In this document: piece by piece, positions 33,219 to 41,055 of the stretch
Layout: every line of letters begins with the position of its first letter
How positions within the stretch are numbered: position 1 is the first letter of the stretch
Notes under the pieces: generated by a model
The model's database searches: none
What the model saw: only the letters and a program-made list of their open reading frames with translations
Told to the model about the DNA's origin: nothing
Translations under genes and position numbers: made by a program
Source of the DNA: Cloacibacterium sp047601505
Lineage (GTDB): Bacteria > Bacteroidota > Bacteroidia > Flavobacteriales > Weeksellaceae
Length of the DNA stretch: 64,000 nucleotides
Assembly: GCF_047601505.1 (NCBI RefSeq)
Contig: NZ_JASGJD010000001.1
Location: forward strand, 1,426,001-1,490,000
Direction: 5' to 3'

Positions 33219-33920
33219 ATGAGAATAGCATTAGTAGGTTATGGTAAAATGGGGAAAATTATCCATCAAATTGCTTTAAAAAGAGGTCATGATGTTGTGG
33301 CAACCTTAGACGAAACGCCTACCGTAGAAAAACTGAACAATCCAGATGTGGTGATAGAATTTTCTTCGCCAGAATCTGCATTTAGCAATATAAAATTTTG
33401 TTTAGAAAATAAAATTCCTGTAGTTGCAGGAACTACAGGTTGGCTCGAGAAAAAGCCAGAAATAGAAAAAATTGCCTTAGAAAACGAAACAGGATTTTTA
33501 TATGGTTCTAATTTCAGTTTGGGAGTAAATCTTTTCTTTGCTCTTAACGAAAAATTAGCCGAAATGATGACACCTTTTCAAAATGATTATGACTGTCAGT
33601 TAGAAGAAATTCATCATATTCACAAGTTAGATGCACCAAGTGGAACTGCAATTTCTATTGCTGAAGGAATTTTTAAACATTCGGATTTTAAAACTTGGAA
33701 ATTAGACGAGACTCAAGGTTCTGAATTAGGAATTAAAGCCATTAGAGAAGGCGAAGTTCCAGGTACGCACAGTGTTTTTTATCGTTCGGAAGTTGACGAA
33801 ATCGAAATTAAACACACTGCATTCAATAGAAATGGTTTTGCATTAGGAGCAGTAATTGCTGCAGAATGGTTGCCAGGGAAAGTAGGTAATTTCGGGATGA
33901 AACAAGTTTTAGGATTGTAA
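33219..33920 (+). CDS. dapB: 4-hydroxy-tetrahydrodipicolinate reductase
   Basis: A 233-residue NAD(P)H-dependent enzyme of lysine and diaminopimelate synthesis. GYGKMGKIIHQIA is the nucleotide-binding loop. VVAGTTGW and the substrate motif EIHHIHKLDAPSGTA (catalytic His and Lys) are clear. Length fits the short Bacteroidota form. Two heptamer-phased arrays follow it before lepB. Confidence 0.95.
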   Translation: MRIALVGYGKMGKIIHQIALKRGHDVVATLDETPTVEKLNNPDVVIEFSSPESAFSNIKFCLENKIPVVAGTTGWLEKKPEIEKIALENETGFLYGSNFSLGVNLFFALNEKLAEMMTPFQNDYDCQLEEIHHIHKLDAPSGTAISIAEGIFKHSDFKTWKLDETQGSELGIKAIREGEVPGTHSVFYRSEVDEIEIKHTAFNRNGFALGAVIAAEWLPGKVGNFGMKQVLGL

Positions 33921-33921
33921 A

Positions 33922-33949
33922 TTTATAATTTTAGATTTTAAATTTTATA
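33922..33949. repeat. Heptamer-phased repeat after dapB
   Basis: TTTATAA, TTTTAGA, TTTTAAA, TTTTATA, starting 2 bases after the dapB stop codon. Because it is so AT-rich, the period could be partly chance. Confidence 0.5.
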
Positions 33950-34020
33950 AATATACCATCAAACAAAATCAAAAGATTCAAATTATTAATTTGTAACAAA
34001 TATCAAATTGAATTACTAAT

Positions 34021-34049
34021 AGCCAAAGAGCTAAAGGCTAAACGCAAAA
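34021..34049. repeat. Heptamer-like repeat before lepB
   Basis: AGCCAAA, then (after one extra base) AGCTAAA, GGCTAAA, CGCAAAA, ending 4 bases before the lepB ATG. Confidence 0.55.
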
Positions 34050-34053
34050 TATT

Positions 34054-35706
34054 ATGGATTATATTATTCAATATTCTATTTATGTACTGATTTTATCAGT
34101 TTTATTGGGAGTTTCTACCATTAAATTGTACCAAAAAATGGGTTACAAAGGTTGGGAAGCTTTTATTCCTTTCTATAATTATTATATTATTTTGAAAGAA
34201 ATTGGCGAACCAAAATGGTGGATTGTTTTTACTTATTTACCTATCGTTGGTCCAATAATGATGACGGTTTTTCATCTTTTCTTGATGAAGAAATTTGGTA
34301 GAACTACCACTGTCGAAAAACTGTTAACCATCTTTTTGCCTTTTATTTATTTGGCTTATACCAGTTATTTCCAATTGAATAAAGTTGACCGTTTTGCGGT
34401 AGATGACGAAAAAGGTAAAAAAGAATCTTTCTTGGGTTCTATTACTTTTGCAGTAGTTTTTGCAACCATTATTCATGCTTTTGTTACTCAGCCTTTTGCA
34501 ATTCCTACAGGTTCTATGGAGCGTACACTTTTGGTAGGAGATTTCTTATTTGTAAACAAATGGAGCTATGGGTACAGAATGCCTATGAGACCTTTGGCAT
34601 TGCCGTTTTTACAAGGAACAATTTTTGATAGCGGAAAAGACGGTAATCCTAAAAACGACCCAAAATCTTATGTAGATGCCGTTAAATTACCCTATTTTAG
34701 AATTGGAGAATTTAAAAAACCTAAGAAAAATGATATTGTAGTTTTCAATTATCCCGGAGATTCTGTACATACCGCTATTGATAGAATGGATCCTTACGTA
34801 AAAAGATGCGTAGCTGTAGGTGGTGACGTGGTAGAAATGAAAGCAGGCAAGCTTTTCGTGAACGGACAACCCGAAAAGATGATGGGAGATGCTGAGGTGC
34901 AGCATTCTTATACAGTATATACAAGTAGTGAAATAGATATAAATTCTCTTTGGAAAAATCTATGTTATTTGCCAGTTGAAGACCAAGGTCAAACTAACGA
35001 TGGATTACATAAGTATCAATTTCAAGGACTTACAGATGGCTTGTTGGCGGATATAAAGCAAATGCCAGAATTTGTAAAAGCCGAAGAAGTTTTAGCTAAT
35101 AAAGGAGAGGGAGCGATTGCCTATTTTCCTGTTAAAGATGAAAATAATAATTATGTAAATGATGGGACAGGGCATGCATTGGAATCTAAAAAAATAGATT
35201 ACTCTCAAAGTATATTCCCATACAATAAACCATGGAATACAGATTGGTACGGTCCTCTTACCATTCCTAAAAAAGGGGATGTAATTACTTTAACTCAAGA
35301 TAATTTACCAGAATACAAAAAATTAATTACCGTTTATGAAGGTAATATTTTAGAATTCAAAGGTGGTAAATTCTTTATCAACGGAGCTCAAACCGATAAA
35401 TATACCGTAAAACAAGACTATTATTTTATGATGGGAGATAATAGAGATGCTTCTCTAGATGCTCGTTTCTTTGGTTTTGTGCCAGAAACTCATATTGTTG
35501 GTTCGCCAATGTTTACTTGGATGAGTTTGCAAGGTGTTTTTGATGATGGTCCTAAAAAAATCCGTTGGGAAAGAATGTTCAAAGCAACTAATACAGGCGA
35601 AGCAAACAAAACATCATATTGGTGGATTGCTGCAGTAATTCTTGTATTATTCTTCGGTTGGGAATATTTTGTGAAACTTTTCAAAGGTAAAAAAGAAGAA
35701 GAGTAA
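34054..35706 (+). CDS. lepB: Signal peptidase I
   Basis: A 550-residue inner-membrane signal peptidase (S26). The N-terminal about 110 residues hold three hydrophobic helices resembling a DUF5684-type domain. After a further helix (residues 128-148) comes the catalytic box IPTGSMERTLLVGD with nucleophile Ser154. The general base is Lys250 in YVKRCVAVGGD, and MMGDNRDASLDARFFGFV is box E. The long insertion between the boxes (about residues 270-430) is usual in Bacteroidota. A C-terminal membrane helix ends it. Its stop overlaps by one base the start of a second S26-like gene lacking the catalytic residues. Confidence 0.95.
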   Translation: MDYIIQYSIYVLILSVLLGVSTIKLYQKMGYKGWEAFIPFYNYYIILKEIGEPKWWIVFTYLPIVGPIMMTVFHLFLMKKFGRTTTVEKLLTIFLPFIYLAYTSYFQLNKVDRFAVDDEKGKKESFLGSITFAVVFATIIHAFVTQPFAIPTGSMERTLLVGDFLFVNKWSYGYRMPMRPLALPFLQGTIFDSGKDGNPKNDPKSYVDAVKLPYFRIGEFKKPKKNDIVVFNYPGDSVHTAIDRMDPYVKRCVAVGGDVVEMKAGKLFVNGQPEKMMGDAEVQHSYTVYTSSEIDINSLWKNLCYLPVEDQGQTNDGLHKYQFQGLTDGLLADIKQMPEFVKAEEVLANKGEGAIAYFPVKDENNNYVNDGTGHALESKKIDYSQSIFPYNKPWNTDWYGPLTIPKKGDVITLTQDNLPEYKKLITVYEGNILEFKGGKFFINGAQTDKYTVKQDYYFMMGDNRDASLDARFFGFVPETHIVGSPMFTWMSLQGVFDDGPKKIRWERMFKATNTGEANKTSYWWIAAVILVLFFGWEYFVKLFKGKKEEE

Positions 35707-36380
35707 TGCGTAAGAACTTTAATAAAGTACTAATTATAATGAGTGCTTTTGTAACAATACTTATTGTTGCAAAAGCACTTAATTTTTTACAAATATTTAT
35801 AATTCCTACAAGTGGAAATGAACCTACACTTAATGCAGGAACTATTTGTATCGGAACAAATTTAATAAAGCCTAAAAAATTTGATTTTGTAATATATACA
35901 CAAGAAAATTCAAAATTTGAAAAAGGTTTTTATTGTCAAAGATTAGTTGCTATAGAAAATGATGTTGTGCTAATTAAAAATGGCGATTTGTATATAAATG
36001 ATAAGTTTGTAGATAATCAATTTATGCTTAATCATGCTTATATTATTGAGCGTGATTATTACAATTGGCTGGTTACAAATAAGAAAAAAGATGTAAATTC
36101 AATTTTTGAAGTTGAAGAAAATAAGTATTTGGCTCAACTTAATAAGAATGATTTTAATGAAGCTTTTAAAAGAGAAAGATATATTGATAATGAGGAAGAT
36201 ACTGCAATTTCTAAAACGTTTCATAAACCTTGGAATGCAGATAACTTTGGTCCAATAAAAGTTCCTAAAGGTAAAATGTTTTTGCTAGGAGATAACAGAA
36301 ATGCAAGTTTAGATTCTAGATATATTGGGTTTGTAGACGTAGGTAATTTACACGGCAAACTAATTTTTCCTATTAGGTAA
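35706..36380 (+). CDS. S26 signal-peptidase-like protein lacking catalytic Ser and Lys
   Basis: A 224-residue paralog of signal peptidase I with one N-terminal membrane helix (residues 8-30). The box that reads IPTGSMERTL in LepB reads IPTSGNEPTL here, so Gly37 stands where the nucleophile Ser should be. The box that reads YVKRCVAVGGD reads FYCQRLVAIEND, so Gln78 replaces the Lys base. Structural box E is intact (LLGDNRNASLDSRYIGFV), which argues against simple decay. It is translationally coupled to lepB (one-base overlap). It may modulate LepB or bind preproteins. Ser36 next to the usual site leaves a small chance of a shifted nucleophile. Confidence 0.88.
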   Translation: MRKNFNKVLIIMSAFVTILIVAKALNFLQIFIIPTSGNEPTLNAGTICIGTNLIKPKKFDFVIYTQENSKFEKGFYCQRLVAIENDVVLIKNGDLYINDKFVDNQFMLNHAYIIERDYYNWLVTNKKKDVNSIFEVEENKYLAQLNKNDFNEAFKRERYIDNEEDTAISKTFHKPWNADNFGPIKVPKGKMFLLGDNRNASLDSRYIGFVDVGNLHGKLIFPIR

Positions 36381-36398
36381 TTTAATGATAAAATTAAC

Positions 36399-36435
36399 AA
36401 ACCCTTTCTCTAGAAATTAGTAGGAAGGGTTTTTT
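36399..36435 (+). terminator. Terminator after the lepB pair
   Basis: AAACCCTTTC pairs with GAAGGGTTT and is followed by TTTT. Confidence 0.75.
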
Positions 36436-36466
36436 GATGAAAAATATTTTATTTTTTTTAACTTTG
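36433..36466 (+). promoter_or_regulatory. Promoter of the WbqC gene
   Basis: TTTG (36433-36436) and TAACTTTG (36459-36466) are 22 bases apart; the ATG follows at 36486. Confidence 0.6.
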
Positions 36467-36485
36467 GAGACTAATTAATTTTTTA

Positions 36486-37094
36486 ATGAAAATTTTACTT
36501 CCTATATTTTATTTGCCACCTATTTCTTGGTTTTCAGAATTTTTAAAAGAAGAAAACGAAGTGGTTTTAGAACAATTCGAGAACTTTCCGAAGCAAACGT
36601 ATAGAAACAGAACCAATGTTTATGGCGCAAACGGTAAATTGTCGCTTATTATTCCAATTCATCATACTGGTGAAAGGTGCATTAAAAATTTAGAAATTTC
36701 TTATGTGGAAGATTGGCAAAAACTTCACTGGAAATCTATCAAAAACGCCTATCAAAGTTCACCTTATTTCGAGTTTTACGAAGATAAGTTAGAAAAAATA
36801 TTCTTAGAAAAGCCTAAAACCTTTTTGGCATTCAATTTGAAGGCAATAGAAATAATTTTACAAATTTTAAAACAAGAAAAGCAATTTTCGCTTACCGAAG
36901 AATATCAAAAATCTCCCGAAATGATAGATTTTAGAAGTGCTTTTTCGGCAAAAAAAGATACGGAATATAATATGGACGAATATTATCAAACTTTTAGTGA
37001 TAAATTAGGTTTTATAAAAGATTTGTCTATTATAGATTTAATCTGCAATATGGGTCCGGAAGCTATTTCTTATATCAAAAAAATTACAAAATAA
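36486..37094 (+). CDS. WbqC family protein
   Basis: A 202-residue cytoplasmic protein of the WbqC family, found near glycan genes in many bacteria but without a settled function. The opening LLPIFYLPPISWFSEFL, then TYRNRTNVYGANGKLSLIIPI and WQKLHWKSIKNAYQSSPYFEFYEDKLE, are the family signature. It is followed after 11 bases by the S8 protease, so they share the promoter at 36433-36466. Confidence 0.9.
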   Translation: MKILLPIFYLPPISWFSEFLKEENEVVLEQFENFPKQTYRNRTNVYGANGKLSLIIPIHHTGERCIKNLEISYVEDWQKLHWKSIKNAYQSSPYFEFYEDKLEKIFLEKPKTFLAFNLKAIEIILQILKQEKQFSLTEEYQKSPEMIDFRSAFSAKKDTEYNMDEYYQTFSDKLGFIKDLSIIDLICNMGPEAISYIKKITK

Positions 37095-37105
37095 TACATC
37101 AAAAA

Positions 37106-38761
37106 ATGAAAAGAATATTAGTAGCAGCGTTTTTTTTAGCAGGCTTTGGTTTTGCTTTTTCACAAGAAAAACAAGAAGAAGATAAAGATTTAAAAACTTG
37201 GTATCACAAAGATTTTTCTACCACCAAAGTTTATGGTGTGAACACAGAAAATGCCTATAAATTTTTTGAATCTAAAGGCTTGAAGCCAAAATCTGTAGTG
37301 GTAGGTGTTATAGACAGTGGTGTAGAAGTAGATCATCCTGGTTTGGTGAAAAATCTTTGGAAAAATGTGAACGAAGTTCCAGATAATGGTAAAGATGACG
37401 ACGGAAACGGATATGTAGATGATGTTTACGGATGGAATTTTATTGGTGGGAAAAACGGAGATGTAGGCGTAGATAATACCGAAGTTGCTAGAGTAGTAAG
37501 ACAGTATAAACCATTTTTTGAAGGCGATAATGCTGTAGAAAATAAAGAAAATCAAACCAAAATGTCTTCAGAATTTGATATGTATTTGAAGGCAAAAGAA
37601 ATTTTCACTAAAAAAAGTACAGAAGCACAACAGCAGTTTCAGTTTTATTCTGGTTTTCAAAAAGAAATTCCAGGAATTGTAGCAACGCTTAATGGTAAAA
37701 CACTTACTAAAGAAAATTTAGCTTCTATAAAACCTACAACGCAAGTAGAATATAGAAATTTGGCAATTTTGTCTAATGTTGCGCAAGACCCTGCTGCGCA
37801 AGGAAAAACGCCTGCAGAAGTGCAAACTTTTTTAGAAAAAGAAATAAAAGAAGCCTTAGAATATTTTGAACCTCAAGCTACCAAACAATACGATTTGAAT
37901 TATGATACCAGAAGTATTGTAGGAGATAATTATAATGATATTAACGAAAAATATTACGGAAATAATCATTACGAAGGACCAGATGCTAAACACGGAACTC
38001 ACGTTTCTGGTATTATTGCAGGTCTTCCTCAAGGTGGAGAAACGCAATATGGAGTTGCTTATAAAGTAGCAAAAATAATGACGGTAAGAGCTGTTCCTGA
38101 TGGTGACGAAAGAGATAAAGATATTGCAAATGCAGTAAGATATGCGGTGGATAATGGTGCTAAAGTTATTAATATGAGTTTTGGAAAACCTGTTTCTCCA
38201 GGTAAAGAAAAAGTTTGGGAAGCTTTCAAATATGCTCAAGAGAAAGGTGTTGTATTAGTACATGCTGCAGGTAACGACAACGAAGATTTAGAATTGAATG
38301 ATAATTTTCCTACCAATTTTAAATCACAAAAAGACGAAAAACCTTTCATTAATAATATGATTACCGTTGGTGCAAGTACTAATGATTCAGAAGCTTTAAA
38401 GGCTAGTTTTTCTAATTTTAATAAGAAAATGGTAGATGTTTTTGCTCCCGGAGATAAAATTTATTCTACTGTTACCGATGGAAAATACGAATATTTGCAA
38501 GGTACTTCTATGGCGAGTCCTGTAGTGGCAGGTGCAGCAGCGGTTTTAATGGCTTACATGCCAAATTTAACACCTGCTCAGGTAATTCAAAGTTTAAAAA
38601 ATTCTGTAAATAAAAGTACAGCCAATGATTTTGGTAAATATTCTGAAGCAAGTGGAGTAATAGATGTGTACAAAGCGGCGCAATATGCTTATACTCATTT
38701 TAATACCATTAAAACAGTAAAGCCAGCAGTAAAAACTAAAAAAGTGGTTAAAAAGAAATAA
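37106..38761 (+). CDS. Subtilisin-like (S8) serine protease, exported
   Basis: A 551-residue secreted protease. A signal peptide (1-20, ending FAFSQ) is followed by the catalytic triad Asp70 (GVIDSGVEVDHPG), His296 (KHGTHVSGIIAG) and Ser468 (GTSMASPVVAGAA), with oxyanion Asn390 (VHAAGN). A long insertion of about 190 mostly helical residues separates Asp and His, and DDDGNGYVDDVYGWNFIGG resembles a calcium loop. The C-terminus ends in a basic TKKVVKKK tail and has no type IX sorting domain, so it is probably periplasmic or inner-leaflet associated. Confidence 0.93.
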   Translation: MKRILVAAFFLAGFGFAFSQEKQEEDKDLKTWYHKDFSTTKVYGVNTENAYKFFESKGLKPKSVVVGVIDSGVEVDHPGLVKNLWKNVNEVPDNGKDDDGNGYVDDVYGWNFIGGKNGDVGVDNTEVARVVRQYKPFFEGDNAVENKENQTKMSSEFDMYLKAKEIFTKKSTEAQQQFQFYSGFQKEIPGIVATLNGKTLTKENLASIKPTTQVEYRNLAILSNVAQDPAAQGKTPAEVQTFLEKEIKEALEYFEPQATKQYDLNYDTRSIVGDNYNDINEKYYGNNHYEGPDAKHGTHVSGIIAGLPQGGETQYGVAYKVAKIMTVRAVPDGDERDKDIANAVRYAVDNGAKVINMSFGKPVSPGKEKVWEAFKYAQEKGVVLVHAAGNDNEDLELNDNFPTNFKSQKDEKPFINNMITVGASTNDSEALKASFSNFNKKMVDVFAPGDKIYSTVTDGKYEYLQGTSMASPVVAGAAAVLMAYMPNLTPAQVIQSLKNSVNKSTANDFGKYSEASGVIDVYKAAQYAYTHFNTIKTVKPAVKTKKVVKKK

Positions 38762-38787
38762 TATTTTTAAATATTATAACAACTATT

Positions 38788-38816
38788 AAAAAAGTCCTTT
38801 TCTGAGGGACTTTTTT
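38788..38816 (+). terminator. Terminator after the S8 protease
   Basis: AAAAAAGTCC pairs with GGACTTTTTT around a TTTTCTGAG loop, with the T run built in. Confidence 0.8.
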
Positions 38817-38896
38817 GCTTTTAAAATTGTTTTTGGCACATTTTTTATAGAATAATTAATAACTTTACGAATACATAATATGTAAAAAACATTAGA

Positions 38897-39367
38897 ATGA
38901 AAAAAGTATTATTAACAGGAATGATAGGAACTTTATTTGCAGTTTCTTGTTCCAGCGCTAATCAAGCTCAAAATGCAAGAGCTGATTTTATGAAATTAAA
39001 AGGATCTTGGGAAATTTCCAGTGTAGATTATGATAAGCAATATAAGATTAAACCATTTGATGAAGGAGCAGATGCGCAATGTTTTGTGAGTTCTCAATGG
39101 AATTTAATCCCAAATAACAACTCGGGTTCTTACGCTTTAGCTGGTGGTGGAGATTGTCCTACTGTAACTAGAGCTATTAAATTTGATGTGTCAAAAGATA
39201 AAGAATTTTCTTTTAAAGTAATTGATGCAGGGGTTAAAGCTAAAAATGTAACTGCTGGTTATGTTTTAGATTTTCAAAATCAAACGCCTACCTCTTTTAC
39301 ATTGGTTCAGAACGTACCTTTCGAAGGAAAAATTTTGAAAGTGTACTATAATTTTACTAAAAAATAA
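38897..39367 (+). CDS. Lipocalin-like lipoprotein
   Basis: A 156-residue lipoprotein (acylated Cys18 in FAVSC). The mature part has LKGSWEISSVDYD, a Gly-Ser-rich strand turn and YVLDFQNQTPTSFTLVQNVPFEGKILKVYYNF, in keeping with the lipocalin-like beta-barrel lipoproteins of Flavobacteriia. The bound ligand is unknown. The OmpA gene follows 15 bases later, so both envelope proteins are likely made together. Confidence 0.8.
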   Translation: MKKVLLTGMIGTLFAVSCSSANQAQNARADFMKLKGSWEISSVDYDKQYKIKPFDEGADAQCFVSSQWNLIPNNNSGSYALAGGGDCPTVTRAIKFDVSKDKEFSFKVIDAGVKAKNVTAGYVLDFQNQTPTSFTLVQNVPFEGKILKVYYNFTKK

Positions 39368-39382
39368 TTTAAAAAATTAATT

Positions 39383-40075
39383 ATGAAAATTTTCAATACA
39401 ACAAATATAGCAGCTTTATTTATGTCATCAGCTTTGATGCTTACAAGTTGCGAATCTATTCAAAATGCTAATAATACGCAGAAAGGTGCTGCTATTGGTA
39501 CCGCTTCTGGAGCTGTAATTGGTGGTATCTTAGGGAATAATATTGGCAAAGGTAAAAATGCTGCTCTTGGTGCTGTTTTAGGCGGAATTGTGGGTGGTGT
39601 TGCTGGTGGTGTTATCGGTAATAAAATGGATAAACAAGCCAAAGATATTAAAGAGGCACTTCCTGGTGCACAAGTAGAAAGAGTAAACGAAGGAATAAAA
39701 ATTACTTTAAGCGAAAATACTGTGAATTTTGATTTTAATTCTGCTGCTTTAACTACAGTTTCTAAGTCTAATTTAGATAAATTGGCTGGTGTAATGGTTC
39801 AGTATCCAGATACTAATATTAATGTTTACGGACATACAGATAGCAAAGGTACAGACGAGTATAATCTTACTTTATCGCAGAGAAGGGCTAATTCTGTAAT
39901 AGATTATTTGGTTTCTAAAGGTATTGCCAGAACCAGACTAAACGCAATGGGAATGGGCGAAAAAGACCCTATTGCTACTAATGAAACGGAAGCCGGAAGA
40001 GCTCAAAACCGTAGAGTGGAATTTGCAATTACAGCAAACGAAGAAATGATTAAAGATGCTCAACAAGGTCAGTAA
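39383..40075 (+). CDS. OmpA family lipoprotein
   Basis: A 230-residue outer-membrane lipoprotein (Cys23 in LMLTSC). Residues about 35-85 are a glycine-zipper membrane segment (AAIGTASGAVIGGILGNNIG repeated as LGAVLGGIVGGVAGGVIGN). The C-terminal OmpA domain binds peptidoglycan (FDFNSAALT, VYGHTDSKGTDEYNLTLSQRR, GMGEKDPI and NRRVEFAI). This YfiB/Pal-like layout anchors the outer membrane to the wall. Confidence 0.92.
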   Translation: MKIFNTTNIAALFMSSALMLTSCESIQNANNTQKGAAIGTASGAVIGGILGNNIGKGKNAALGAVLGGIVGGVAGGVIGNKMDKQAKDIKEALPGAQVERVNEGIKITLSENTVNFDFNSAALTTVSKSNLDKLAGVMVQYPDTNINVYGHTDSKGTDEYNLTLSQRRANSVIDYLVSKGIARTRLNAMGMGEKDPIATNETEAGRAQNRRVEFAITANEEMIKDAQQGQ

Positions 40076-40099
40076 AGATTAATTAAATATAATAATGAC

Positions 40100-40128
40100 A
40101 ATCGTCTCGTTTTTCGGGGCGATTTTTT
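40100..40128 (+). terminator. Terminator after the OmpA gene
   Basis: AATCGTCTCG and CGGGGCGATT pair with wobble positions around a TTTTT loop, followed by TTTT. Confidence 0.75.
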
Positions 40129-40141
40129 ATTTTTTTATTCT

Positions 40142-40149
40142 TAAATTTG
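40142..40149 (+). promoter_or_regulatory. Promoter -7 element of the prenyl-sugar cassette
   Basis: TAAATTTG fits TAnnTTTG, 18 bases before the ATG of the UbiA-family gene. Confidence 0.5.
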
Positions 40150-40167
40150 TCTTTCATATAAACCTTG

Positions 40168-41055
40168 ATGATTAAATATCTTAAACTACTTCGTGTTGAA
40201 CAATGGGTAAAAAACTTTTTTGTTTTTATTCCTCTTTTCTTTTCGGGTAATGTTACGCATCCGCAATTTTTAATTAAAAGTATTTTTGCATTTGTAGCTT
40301 TTTCTCTTATTGCCAGTTCTATTTATATTCTAAATGATTATAAAGACATAGAAGCAGATAGAAAACATCCCGAAAAAAAGAACAGACCACTTGCAAACGG
40401 TTCTATTTCTAAAGGATTAGGTTTGTTTTTATTTGTTGTTTTAGTTTCAACGGTAGTCGTCTTTGTGATTTTAGGGCAAGAATATTTTCAAAAAAATCTC
40501 TGGAAATTTGCCGTAATTATCGGTTCATATTTTGTGATGAATTTGGCTTATACTTTCAAATTGAAACACGTAGCAATTGTAGATATTTTCATTATAGCAA
40601 CTGGTTTTGTGCTGAGAGTTTTAGCTGGAGGATACGCCACAGGAATTAAAATTTCTCAGTGGGCAATCTTGTTAACCTTTGTTTTGGCGCTAGTTTTAGC
40701 AGTAGGGAAAAGACGAGGAGAACTCATCAATGCTGCCATTTCTGGGAAAACCAGAAAAGCTTTAGACGGATATAATGTTCAATTTGCAGATATAGTACTT
40801 TCTATTTCAGTAACATTAGCCATTATTTGCTATCTTATGTTTACCCTTACGCCAGAAGTACAAGATAAATTTGGAGTAAGAGTTTTTTACACTGTTTTGT
40901 TTGTAGTTTTCGCTTTTTTAAGATATTTACAGCAAACTTTGGTGTACAATAAGACAGAATCTCCTACAAAAATTGTTTACAAAGACCATTACATACAAAT
41001 CACAATTGCTCTTTGGTTAATAACTTTCTTACTATTAATTTATAACAAATCATGA
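40168..41055 (+). CDS. UbiA-family polyprenyl-phosphate phosphoribosyltransferase
   Basis: A 295-residue inner-membrane UbiA-type prenyltransferase with about 8-9 helices. The opening RVEQWVKNFFVFIPLFFSG and the aspartate motif NDYKDIEADRKHPEKKNRPL are those of decaprenyl-phosphate phosphoribosyltransferase (mycobacterial Rv3806c group), not of quinone enzymes. It would transfer phosphoribose from PRPP to a polyprenyl phosphate. The ATG at 40168 is preferred to the TTG directly before it. The next gene, a DprE1-like oxidase, overlaps by 4 bases, which fits one pathway. Confidence 0.88.
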   Translation: MIKYLKLLRVEQWVKNFFVFIPLFFSGNVTHPQFLIKSIFAFVAFSLIASSIYILNDYKDIEADRKHPEKKNRPLANGSISKGLGLFLFVVLVSTVVVFVILGQEYFQKNLWKFAVIIGSYFVMNLAYTFKLKHVAIVDIFIIATGFVLRVLAGGYATGIKISQWAILLTFVLALVLAVGKRRGELINAAISGKTRKALDGYNVQFADIVLSISVTLAIICYLMFTLTPEVQDKFGVRVFYTVLFVVFAFLRYLQQTLVYNKTESPTKIVYKDHYIQITIALWLITFLLLIYNKS

